From assembly GCA_038251315.1 (NCBI GenBank), contig JBBSBK010000050.1:1-23588 (forward strand): 23,588 nucleotides of DNA, in the 5' to 3' direction. The notes under the pieces were generated by a model. It worked only from the letters and a program-made list of their open reading frames with translations. It did no database searches and was not told where the DNA came from. Below are positions 8,111 to 14,332 of this stretch, one piece after another. The position numbers were made by a program, and so were the translations under genes. The DNA is from JBBKXP01 sp038251315 (GTDB taxonomy: Bacteria > Pseudomonadota > Alphaproteobacteria > Rhodobacterales > Rhodobacteraceae). Position 1 is the first letter of the stretch, and each line of letters starts with the position of its first letter.

Positions 8111-8125
8111 TTGGCGCAACGCCAA
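8111..8125 (-). other. Small inverted repeat in the rnc-era gap
   Basis: On the minus strand TTGGCG, TTG and CGCCAA form a 6-bp stem. A competing pair, GGCGCA (8113-8118) with TGCGCC about eleven bases further on, would form an alternative stem. Either could be a processing or pausing element in the rnc-era transcript. No function is shown. Confidence 0.25.
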
Positions 8126-8173
8126 CCTGTGCGCCGACCAGCGGCGACATCGTGATGCACAAACGCGCGCTGG

Positions 8174-8851
8174 CTATCCCAACTTGTCCAGCAACTGCTG
8201 CGCCGCCAACTGTTCGGCCTGCCGTTTCGACCCGGCGGTGGCGCTGGTTGACGCACCACTTGCCAGCCGCACCTCGATGGTAAAGGCGGGCGCATGGTCG
8301 GGGCCGGAACGGGCGATTTCCACGTAATCGGGGGGCGGTTCGCCGCGCCCCTGCGCCCATTCCTGCAACGCCGTCTTGGCATCGCGGGCATCGTCGTCAA
8401 CGTCGGTGATCCGCGCCCCCCACAAGGCCGCGGTCACCGTGCGGGCAACGTCAAATCCCGCGTCAAGGAAAACAGCCGCAATCACCGCCTCCATCGCGTC
8501 AGCCAGCAGCGCCTCTTTACGCCGCCCGCCCGATTGCATTTCGGACCGGCCCAGTTTCAGAACCATGCCAAGGTCGATCTGGCGGGCCACATCGGCACAG
8601 GCTTCACGGCGCACAAGGGCGTTGAAACGCGGCGCAATCTGGCCCTCGGTGGCCGCTTTGTCGGCGACCAGCAAGGCGTCGGCCATGACCAGCCCCAGCA
8701 CCCGGTCGCCCAGAAACTCCAGCCGCTGGTTGTCGTCGCGGTGGACCGACGACATCGACGGATGGGTGACGGCCCGCACCAGCAGGTTTGGATCGGCAAA
8801 ATCATGCCCCAGACGCCGGGCAAAGGCGGCGAGTTCGGCGGAAAGTTTCAT
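8174..8851 (-). CDS. rnc: Ribonuclease III
   Basis: RNase III cleaves double-stranded RNA in rRNA maturation and mRNA turnover. The 225-residue protein has the signature NQRLEFLGDRVLGLVMADAL at residues 41-60, including the catalytic-site Glu45 and Asp49. The second acidic pair is in LLADAMEAVIAAVFLDAG. A C-terminal double-stranded RNA-binding domain starts around residue 155 (DAKTALQEWAQGRG) and ends in GSKRQAEQLAAQQLLDKL. The ATG at 8851 overlaps the stop of the upstream signal peptidase-like gene (ATGA), which fixes the start over a longer in-frame ATG at 8899. Confidence 0.95.
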   Translation of the reverse strand: MKLSAELAAFARRLGHDFADPNLLVRAVTHPSMSSVHRDDNQRLEFLGDRVLGLVMADALLVADKAATEGQIAPRFNALVRREACADVARQIDLGMVLKLGRSEMQSGGRRKEALLADAMEAVIAAVFLDAGFDVARTVTAALWGARITDVDDDARDAKTALQEWAQGRGEPPPDYVEIARSGPDHAPAFTIEVRLASGASTSATAGSKRQAEQLAAQQLLDKLG

Positions 8852-9885
8852 TGCACGCCCACCCCGATCCGGTCGGGCCGCCATGTCCAGAATTGCCACC
8901 AGCTGCGCCCTGCTGCCGAAACGATGACCCGCCGCACCCGGCCGATGACGGCGTCATCGGGAACCAGCCCAAGCCCGCCCGCGGCAAGCGCGATACGGCT
9001 GTCCACAGCGTTGTCCCGATTGTCGCCCAGCACAAAAGTGGTTCCGGGCAACACTGTCATCGGCGGCACGTTATCCAACGGCGTGTCGGCGATGCCTAGA
9101 ATGTCCTGCGTCACACCGTCCGGCAGAACCTCGCGCCAGCGCCGTTTCTGGCAATTCGCCCCCTGCCCGACTGCACCGTTCAAACAACGCGGCAGCAGGC
9201 CCGCAGGCCCCTGCGGGCCCATCACCTCGTCAAAGAAACCTGCGTCGGTCATGGTCGCCGGCGCGCCGTCGATCTGCACCACACCGTTCAGCAGCGCGAT
9301 GGTTTCGCCGGGCAGGCCGATGACGCGGGCCACCGTGCTTTGACCCGTCAGCGGATGGGCGAAAACGATCACGTCGCCACGCTCGGGCGTCCGCCGCAGG
9401 GCCGTTGCAGCAACCACATCCCCGACCAGCAGGGCAGGTTTCATATGGCCGCCGACAATCAAATACGGGGTCCAGAACAGACGCGACAGGATCAGCGCCG
9501 CCAAAAGCATAACCGCAGCCATCCCCAGCAGACGCAGCGGCGTGCCTGTCGTGAACCGGCGCGGGTTGCCGCGCCGCAAAGCAAGAACCAGGGCCAGCAC
9601 GGCCCCCGCGTAGGGCACCAGCAGCAACCAAACCCACCAGCCCGACCAGCCCAGATCGTTCAGTCGGCGCAGGGCGTGACCGAACAGCGGAACCGTTAAA
9701 AGGGCCAGACCGATCACGCTGATGGCCCGTACCCAATCGGGCCAGTCGGTCCGGTCAAGCCCGAACAGCGCCGCCCCGGCAAACAGCGCCCAGATCAGCA
9801 GTGCGCCGATGAACGCGGTCCGGTGCGACCGCCCGAACCAATCGAACCCAGCCGTCAGCATACCCGTGGTTGTCGGCCGCGCCAT
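8848..9885 (-). CDS. Membrane-fused signal peptidase I paralogue lacking catalytic residues
   Basis: The 345-residue protein has two parts. Residues about 15-110 form a hydrophobic region with HALRRLNDLGWSGWWVWLLLVPYAG, which resembles DUF805 membrane proteins. One further helix at about 117-138 leads into a signal peptidase I (S26) domain with RGDVIVFAHP, RVIGLPGETI and GDNRDNAVDSR (287-297). Active enzymes have SGSM with the nucleophile Ser and a KR before the IGLPGD box. Here these read GGHM, with His147 in the Ser position, and VAR, with Ala186 in the Lys position. The catalytic pair is therefore missing although the fold is kept. It lies 9 bases after the intact lepB and overlaps rnc by ATGA. 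Possible roles are a scaffold, regulator or substrate chaperone for LepB; none is proven. Confidence 0.88.
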   Translation of the reverse strand: MARPTTTGMLTAGFDWFGRSHRTAFIGALLIWALFAGAALFGLDRTDWPDWVRAISVIGLALLTVPLFGHALRRLNDLGWSGWWVWLLLVPYAGAVLALVLALRRGNPRRFTTGTPLRLLGMAAVMLLAALILSRLFWTPYLIVGGHMKPALLVGDVVAATALRRTPERGDVIVFAHPLTGQSTVARVIGLPGETIALLNGVVQIDGAPATMTDAGFFDEVMGPQGPAGLLPRCLNGAVGQGANCQKRRWREVLPDGVTQDILGIADTPLDNVPPMTVLPGTTFVLGDNRDNAVDSRIALAAGGLGLVPDDAVIGRVRRVIVSAAGRSWWQFWTWRPDRIGVGVQ

Positions 9886-9894
9886 CCGTCCTGC

Positions 9895-10731
9895 CTAGTT
9901 GACCGCCTTGAAATAGCGGTCCGACCGCCAGGTCCAGAACGCCAGCATCGACCGGCCCGAGGACGAGAACATGATCCGGTCGGCCCGCCCGACGATGTCC
10001 TCAAGCGGGACGTAGCCGACCCCTCCCGCGCTTTGCGGATAGCGGCTGTCGGTGGAATTGTCGCGGTTGTCACCCATGAAGAAATACTTGCCCGCAGGCA
10101 CCTCATAGACCCCGGTATCGTCGGACCCTTGAGTGCCGATGTTCAGGATGTCGTGAGCCACGCCGTTGGGCAGGGTTTCGGTCGTCCGCGTCTTTTCGCA
10201 GGGCGCGCCTTCGGGCACGTCGCCGTTGGCGCAGCGCGGCCGCAGGCCTTGCGGCCCCTGTGCCTCCATCGTTTCGGTAAACGTCCCGGCGTCCTGCACG
10301 GTCACCGGTTCACCGTTGATATAGAGCAAGCCGCTGGTTACCTGAATCTTGTCGCCCGGCAGGCCGATCAGCCGCTTGATGAAATCGCGCCCCGATACGG
10401 GGTGGCGGAACACCACCACATCGCCGCGCTGCGGATCGCTGCCGAACAGGCGGCTTTCGGCCCCCTTGAACACGCCGCAGAAATCCTCGGCATCGATGTC
10501 GAGTCCGATCTGCGGGATCCGGATCGACGGGCAGGATGCGTATGAATACCCATAGGCCATCTTGTTGACGAACAGGAAATCGCCGATCAGCAGGGTGTCC
10601 TTCATCGATCCGGAGGGGATCCAGAACGGCTGGAACAGGATCGTGCGGAATGCCCCGGCGATGAGCAGGGCATAGACGACCGTCTTGACGGTTTCCTTGA
10701 CGGAGCCCCAAAGCCCTGTGGTTTCAGCCAT
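9895..10731 (-). CDS. lepB: Signal peptidase I
   Basis: This inner-membrane serine protease removes signal peptides from exported proteins. The 278-residue protein has an N-terminal membrane helix (about residues 16-35), the nucleophile Ser42 in IPSGSMKDTLLIGD, the general base Lys119 in DFIKRLIGLPGDKI, and the conserved GDNRDNSTDSR at 220-230. Paired cysteines (C67, C85 and later C167, C178) lie in the periplasmic domain. AAGGAA lies shortly before the ATG. It follows acpS in the same direction, separated by 67 bases, and precedes the inactive-looking paralogue by 9 bases. Because the paralogue lacks catalytic residues, this copy should supply the enzyme activity encoded at this locus. Confidence 0.96.
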   Translation of the reverse strand: MAETTGLWGSVKETVKTVVYALLIAGAFRTILFQPFWIPSGSMKDTLLIGDFLFVNKMAYGYSYASCPSIRIPQIGLDIDAEDFCGVFKGAESRLFGSDPQRGDVVVFRHPVSGRDFIKRLIGLPGDKIQVTSGLLYINGEPVTVQDAGTFTETMEAQGPQGLRPRCANGDVPEGAPCEKTRTTETLPNGVAHDILNIGTQGSDDTGVYEVPAGKYFFMGDNRDNSTDSRYPQSAGGVGYVPLEDIVGRADRIMFSSSGRSMLAFWTWRSDRYFKAVN

Positions 10732-10798
10732 GATCGGTTCCTTTGATACGGGTGTGGGCTACATGATCGGGGCGCATGGGGGTGTCAAGCGGAGGACG

Positions 10799-11206
10799 TC
10801 AAGCGCGGGTGGGCCGCGCCTCGATCACCACGAATGCGCTGGCCCAAGGGTGGTCATCGGTCAGGGTGACGTGGATCACCGCTGTATGTCCGGGGGGGGT
10901 CATCGCGTCCAGCCGTTCCCTGGCCCAGCCTGTAACATGCATGACCGGCTGGCCGGTGCGCAGGTTGGTCACGGCCATGTCCTTCCACGCGATGCCCATG
11001 CGCAGTCCGGTGCCAAGGGCTTTGGAACACGCCTCTTTCGCCGCCCAGCGCTTGGCGTAGGTGGCGGCGATCGCGCGTGGGCGACTGGCGGCCTTGCGCT
11101 GTTCGCGTTCGGTGAACACGCGGGTCAGAAAACGGTCGCCGAACCGTGCCAGCGTGCCCTCGATCCGGTCGATGTTGCACAGGTCCGTGCCGATCCCGAG
11201 GATCAT
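10799..11206 (-). CDS. acpS: Holo-[acyl-carrier-protein] synthase
   Basis: AcpS transfers the 4'-phosphopantetheine arm from CoA to acyl carrier protein and is needed for lipid synthesis. The 135-residue protein begins MILGIGTDLCNIDRIE, with metal ligand Asp8, and has the second signature RWAAKEACSKALGTG with Glu58. Both are hallmarks of the AcpS family, and the length is normal. A longer open frame exists upstream, but the conserved start at 11206 is clear. In the usual cluster acpS follows pdxJ directly. Here the cupredoxin gene (opposite strand) and the insertion-like gene separate them, so acpS needs its own promoter in the 188-base gap to the cupredoxin gene. Confidence 0.95.
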   Translation of the reverse strand: MILGIGTDLCNIDRIEGTLARFGDRFLTRVFTEREQRKAASRPRAIAATYAKRWAAKEACSKALGTGLRMGIAWKDMAVTNLRTGQPVMHVTGWARERLDAMTPPGHTAVIHVTLTDDHPWASAFVVIEARPTRA

Positions 11207-11250
11207 GCCACGGTCTGGCGGGGCAAAGGTGCGGCTGGCATCGAGGGGTC

Positions 11251-11279
11251 CTGTAGTCGTGACGATGCGTACCCTACAG
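11251..11279. other. Dyad in the acpS/cupredoxin gap
   Basis: CTGTAG (11251-11256) and CTACAG (11274-11279) are perfect inverted arms separated by 17 bases, upstream of acpS. They could be an operator or chance. No known regulator consensus is recognised. Confidence 0.2.
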
Positions 11280-11310
11280 TGAAGGCCGTGAAAGTCCATC
11301 GGGGCCAAGG

Positions 11311-11324
11311 TTGATCTGGATCAT
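11311..11324 (+). promoter_or_regulatory. FNR/FnrL-type binding box upstream of the cupredoxin gene
   Basis: TTGATCTGGATCAT matches the FNR-family consensus TTGAT-N4-ATCAA at 9 of 10 defined positions. Its centre (11317.5) is exactly 41.5 bases from the start site implied by the CATAAT -10 hexamer, the classic class II activator position. The regulator could be FnrL (oxygen) or a Dnr/Nnr type (nitric oxide), which share this consensus. Confidence 0.7.
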
Positions 11325-11346
11325 GGCCGGTGTCTGCGGGCGGGTC

Positions 11347-11352
11347 CATAAT
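11347..11352 (+). promoter_or_regulatory. -10 hexamer of the cupredoxin promoter
   Basis: CATAAT differs from TATAAT at one base. It would put transcription start near 11359, giving a 36-base leader before the ATG at 11395. No good -35 is present, as expected for a class II activated promoter. Confidence 0.55.
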
Positions 11353-11394
11353 GATTCCAGCGACCGAACCGGTTGGCCATCAAAGGATATCATC

Positions 11395-11901
11395 ATGAAC
11401 ATCGGCAGACGTACGACCCTCACGCTTGGCGCCGGGTTATTGGCCATTGTGCTGGGTGCCCCGGCCATGGCGGCGGGCACGACGGTCGCCGTTTCGCTTT
11501 GGGACAAGGGCGACACATCGATGGACGGGTTCGGCACCCTGCCCGATCTTGCCCCCGGCATGGGCGGCGACATGAGCCTTGCCACCATGGGCATCACCGT
11601 CGATCCGATCACCGTCCCGGCGGGCGACGTGACATTTGAGGTAACCAACGATTCCAAGACGATGATCCACGAGATGATCTTGTCACCGCTGCCCGCAGAC
11701 GGAAAACCCCTGCCTTATCTGGCGGATGAGAACCGGGCGGACGAAGATGCTTCGGGACACCTGGGCGAAGTTGCCGAACTGGACCCTGGCGCCAAGGGTG
11801 CCCTGACGGTGACACTGACGCCGGGCACTTACATCGTTTACTGCAACATCCCGGCGCATCTGGTGCTGGGCATGTGGACCACCATTACGGTGACCGAATA
11901 G
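11395..11901 (+). CDS. Exported cupredoxin (type 1 copper protein)
   Basis: The 168-residue protein has a signal peptide (RR near residue 5, a hydrophobic stretch, AMA-A around residue 26), so it should be periplasmic. The mature part is a cupredoxin fold. Candidate type 1 copper ligands are His92 in MIHEMI, then Cys150, His155 and Met160 in YCNIPAHLVLGM, a clean C-X4-H-X4-M pattern. Such proteins carry single electrons or store copper. The ATG at 11395 has AAGGA at good distance; a longer frame from 11311 would run through the promoter. An FNR-like box and a -10 upstream suggest induction under low oxygen or nitrosative stress. It lies alone, divergent from acpS, between genes that usually adjoin. 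Confidence 0.9.
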   Translation: MNIGRRTTLTLGAGLLAIVLGAPAMAAGTTVAVSLWDKGDTSMDGFGTLPDLAPGMGGDMSLATMGITVDPITVPAGDVTFEVTNDSKTMIHEMILSPLPADGKPLPYLADENRADEDASGHLGEVAELDPGAKGALTVTLTPGTYIVYCNIPAHLVLGMWTTITVTE

Positions 11902-11908
11902 GCAATGT

Positions 11909-11932
11909 CGGCGCGGGCACAGACCCGCGCCG
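11909..11932. terminator. Hairpin after the cupredoxin gene, overlapping one direct repeat copy
   Basis: CGGCGCGGG (11909-11917), a loop CACAGA and CCCGCGCCG (11924-11932) form a perfect 9-bp stem starting 8 bases after the cupredoxin stop. There is no T-run. It could end transcription from both sides. The right arm lies inside the pdxJ-end repeat copy; the other repeat copy has no such hairpin. Confidence 0.5.
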
Positions 11933-11950
11933 CATCCATCAGCCGTCGCA
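11923..11950. repeat. Direct repeat, distal copy (remnant of the pdxJ 3' end)
   Basis: These 28 bases match 12892-12919 at 27 positions; the single difference is 11942 G against 12911 A. Read on the minus strand the copy encodes RRLMDAARV, the end of PdxJ, but with TGT where pdxJ has its TGA stop. No pdxJ sequence precedes it, so it is a detached piece. Confidence 0.85.
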
Positions 11951-11967
11951 ATGCCCGGTGCTGTACG

Positions 11968-12891
11968 TTATTCAAAGAAGCCTCCAACCCAGTCCCTGCT
12001 GCCAGTCCACGAGCTGCGAATGGCATCACCGACTTCGAATTCGGCAAGGCCTGTGTACATTCCTTTCATCTCTCCCCAGATCGCGCCGGGGCTTTTTCTG
12101 ACCTGCGCCCAAAGTTCTTCTTTGGTGGGCACCCGCAATCCACATACTTCCGTCGTGTCGATGGCGTTTTCGGGGTTCATCGCGACGTCAAGTTCGTAAA
12201 GGTCAGTCATCAGGTTGCAGGAATCCGCTAGCTCCCACGAGGTCGCGGCAACAACAATCGCGATGCCCCAAAAAGGAATCGATTCCCCAGCCATAGAACC
12301 GATATTTTGGGCCGACGACCGTGTCACCCGGCGCGTCACCCGGTCGCGCGTATCACTGACTGCGGCGGTCAGTCGCATCCTGCGACCACGATAAACCACG
12401 TCGTCCGTGACGGCTACGACCGCAGGTCGCGCCCTTACACTTGCCAATTCTTGACGAAGCTGTCGATTTGCTGCGACGTTGTCCTGCGAGCTTTGCAATA
12501 ATCGCGCGGAAACTTCTCTCTGCCGTGCACCGGTGGCGATCAGCCTGTCGTTTGACGACCGCATTTGCCTATTGCTAGCGGCCAGATTTCCGTTTGAACG
12601 ACGCAGGCGAGTGCGCTCATCCGTTAATTCGGCGATCTGGCGATCCCGGTTCGCTACATCGACCTGATGGGAACGGCGGACGGTTCGCAACTCGGTCGCG
12701 TTTTCAACCAGGCTCGCCGCCAGCCCGAATAGCCCAGCCGATATTGTGGTCGCGAGGCTACCAACCGTAAAAATCGTGGCGACTAGCAGCAACACCACCG
12801 CTTTCTGGGAGACCCGGATCAGCACGTCCATCAGTTTACGGGCGAAATAGGCAGCGACGTCGAGCGTGACCTTGAACGTCCTCCAGATCAT
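11968..12891 (-). CDS. Coiled-coil membrane protein of unknown function, inserted after pdxJ
   Basis: I do not recognise a named family. The 307-residue protein has an amphipathic N-terminus (1-30), a strong membrane helix (about 31-60) and a long charged coiled-coil stretch (about 62-150, rich in Arg, Gln, Asn and Ser, e.g. RDRQIAELTDERTRLRRSN). A second helix is at about 205-222 (IPFWGIAIVVAATSWELA). The tail has two cysteines (225, 250) and the motif EVCGLRVPTKEELWAQVRKSPG. Such a shape suggests an envelope scaffold or sensor, or a small defence or immunity protein. Its ATG overlaps the pdxJ TGA (ATGA), so it depends on pdxJ translation. It ends 17 bases from the distal repeat. Base composition looks less GC-rich than its neighbours, consistent with acquisition. 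Confidence 0.8.
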   Translation of the reverse strand: MIWRTFKVTLDVAAYFARKLMDVLIRVSQKAVVLLLVATIFTVGSLATTISAGLFGLAASLVENATELRTVRRSHQVDVANRDRQIAELTDERTRLRRSNGNLAASNRQMRSSNDRLIATGARQREVSARLLQSSQDNVAANRQLRQELASVRARPAVVAVTDDVVYRGRRMRLTAAVSDTRDRVTRRVTRSSAQNIGSMAGESIPFWGIAIVVAATSWELADSCNLMTDLYELDVAMNPENAIDTTEVCGLRVPTKEELWAQVRKSPGAIWGEMKGMYTGLAEFEVGDAIRSSWTGSRDWVGGFFE

Positions 12892-13634
12892 ACCCGCGCC
12901 GCATCCATCAACCGTCGCATTTCCGCGATCGCCGGGGTCAGGCCGCGAAAGATCGCTTCGCCGATCAGGTAGTGGCCGATGTTCAGTTCCATCACTTCGG
13001 GCAACGCGGCGACCGGCTGGACCGTGTCATATGTCAGTCCGTGACCGGCATGCACCTCGAGCCCCAGTGACTGCGCGAATGTTGCCATTTCGGCCAGCCG
13101 CATCAATTCGGCATCGCGCTTTTCGAAATGCCCGTCCGCATGGGCGTCGCAATAGGCACCGGTGTGCAGTTCCACCACCTCGGCGCCAATCCGGTTGGCC
13201 GCTTCGATCTGGCGGCGGTCGGCGGCGATGAAGATGCTGACCCGGCAGCCCGCATCACGCAGCGGGGCAATGAAATGCGCCAGTTTGTTTTCCTCCCGGG
13301 CGACTTCCAGTCCACCTTCGGTGGTACGTTCCTCGCGTTTTTCGGGGACGATGCAGACGGCATGGGGTTTGTGGCGCAGGGCAATCTTCTGCATCTCGTC
13401 GGTCGCGGCCATTTCGAAATTCAGTGGCGTGGTCAGGACGGCCATCAGCCCCTCGATGTCGGCGTCACTGATATGGCGGCGATCTTCGCGCAGGTGCGCG
13501 GTGATGCCGTCGGCCCCCGCATCCTCGGCCAGTTTGGCGGCCCGGATCGGGTCCGGGGCGGCCCCGCCACGGGCGTTGCGCACAGTCGCCACGTGATCGA
13601 TATTGACGCCCAGGCGCAGTCTGCTTGCGGTCAT
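12888..13634 (-). CDS. pdxJ: Pyridoxine 5'-phosphate synthase
   Basis: PdxJ condenses 1-deoxyxylulose-5-phosphate with the product of PdxA to form pyridoxine 5'-phosphate, the vitamin B6 precursor. The 248-residue protein opens with LGVNIDHVATVRNARGG, a family signature. It also contains ADGITAHLREDRRHI, CIVPEKREERTTEGGL, VELHTGAYCDA, and VHAGHGLTYD plus ELNIGHYLIGEAIFRGL. The ATG at 13634 follows a GAGGGAGAG ribosome site and is preferred to the ATG at 13652. The final codons (RRLMDAARV, stop) are the segment repeated at 11923-11950. The stop overlaps the ATG of the following membrane-protein gene. It sits 32 bases after the DUF2062 gene. Confidence 0.96.
   Translation of the reverse strand: MTASRLRLGVNIDHVATVRNARGGAAPDPIRAAKLAEDAGADGITAHLREDRRHISDADIEGLMAVLTTPLNFEMAATDEMQKIALRHKPHAVCIVPEKREERTTEGGLEVAREENKLAHFIAPLRDAGCRVSIFIAADRRQIEAANRIGAEVVELHTGAYCDAHADGHFEKRDAELMRLAEMATFAQSLGLEVHAGHGLTYDTVQPVAALPEVMELNIGHYLIGEAIFRGLTPAIAEMRRLMDAARV
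12892..12919. repeat. Direct repeat, proximal copy (functional pdxJ 3' end)
   Basis: This copy forms the last codons of pdxJ up to the final valine codon. It pairs with 11923-11950 (27/28 identical). The bases just outside it include the ATGA that ends pdxJ and starts the inserted gene. Confidence 0.85.
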
Positions 13635-13666
13635 GCGACTCTCCCTCACCATGATTTGATCAAAAC

Positions 13667-14314
13667 CTAGCCGGACTTTGGCCCGTTGTCAGGCGGTGTT
13701 CTGCCCAGTTGCACCAGTTTGGCCTGCAATGCTTTGCGCCGCCGTTTCTGATAGGCGGCGATCAACGGCACCGACAGGTAATAGGCGATCGAAGCGACAA
13801 TGATCCCCGGAATGATCCCGCCGATCATGAAGGGAAGGAACACCTCTTTATAGAACACCGACAGGCGTTCCCAATGCATCTGTTCGGGGGTGAAAGCAGC
13901 CAGGAAATTGTGCCACAGATCCCGCCACGCGCCGCCAAACTTTTCGCCCAGGGACAGATGCGCCCCGGCGCGCGGTTGGGTGCCCAGCAGGAAATGCCCG
14001 GTCGCCAGCGACACCCCGGCGATCGGCACATAGGTCAAGGGATTTCCAAAAAAGGTGCCGAGCAGCGCGGCAAGGATATTGCCCCGCATCAGTCCCGCAA
14101 TCAGCCATGCAATGATAAAGTGCAGCCCAAAGAAGGGGGTGAAGGTGGTGAACACCCCGGCCCAGATGCCCCGCGCAATCTTTTCGGGGGTATCTGGCAA
14201 CCGGCGGACCCGGTGTTTGACGTATTCGAACGCACGCACCCAGCCACCGCGCGGCCACAGCGCCTGAGCCACGGCCCGCCATATCGGCCGACGGTCTCTG
14301 CGTTTGAAAACCAA
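13667..14314 (-). CDS. DUF2062 membrane protein
   Basis: The 215-residue protein matches the DUF2062 family: a basic N-terminus, TPEKIARGIWAGVFTTFTPFFGLHFIIAWLIAGLMRGNILAALLGTFFGNPLTY, and a C-terminal membrane helix (about 170-195). The TPF-GLH and GNPLT motifs are typical of the family, whose function is unsettled. It should be an inner-membrane protein. The start is unusual: TTG at 14314, with AGGAAGG about eight bases before it. An in-frame stop lies seven codons upstream and no ATG occurs near the N-terminus. It sits 18 bases after rsh and 32 bases before pdxJ, so it is part of the same operon. Confidence 0.87.
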   Translation of the reverse strand: MVFKRRDRRPIWRAVAQALWPRGGWVRAFEYVKHRVRRLPDTPEKIARGIWAGVFTTFTPFFGLHFIIAWLIAGLMRGNILAALLGTFFGNPLTYVPIAGVSLATGHFLLGTQPRAGAHLSLGEKFGGAWRDLWHNFLAAFTPEQMHWERLSVFYKEVFLPFMIGGIIPGIIVASIAYYLSVPLIAAYQKRRRKALQAKLVQLGRTPPDNGPKSG

Positions 14315-14332
14315 CCCTTGTCCCTTCCTGCC

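Larger units (their letters stand above)
11920..12919 (-). mobile_element. Putative one-gene insertion at the pdxJ 3' end
   Basis: Direct repeats of the last codons of pdxJ bound a unit of about 970 bases that contains a single gene and almost nothing else. The proximal repeat completes pdxJ; the distal repeat is a leftover. This is how integrative elements that target gene ends look, but no integrase or terminal inverted repeats are present. Alternatives are capture by homologous recombination at pdxJ, or slippage duplication. Confidence 0.5.

Noticed and set aside
7146..8360. A longer Era with about 100 extra N-terminal residues
   Set aside because: The extension overlaps the 3' end of rnc and has low-quality sequence. 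The ATG at 8054 has a ribosome site and a family-like start.
11838..12047. A 69-codon minus-strand frame containing LRRLMDAARV
   Set aside because: Not a gene: it reads through the distal pdxJ repeat and then antisense to the cupredoxin gene. Useful only as evidence that the repeat is a pdxJ fragment.
13655..13664. Palindrome TTTGATCAAA upstream of pdxJ, considered as an FNR site
   Set aside because: The half-sites have no 4-base spacer, so it does not fit the FNR consensus; a 10-bp palindrome can occur by chance.
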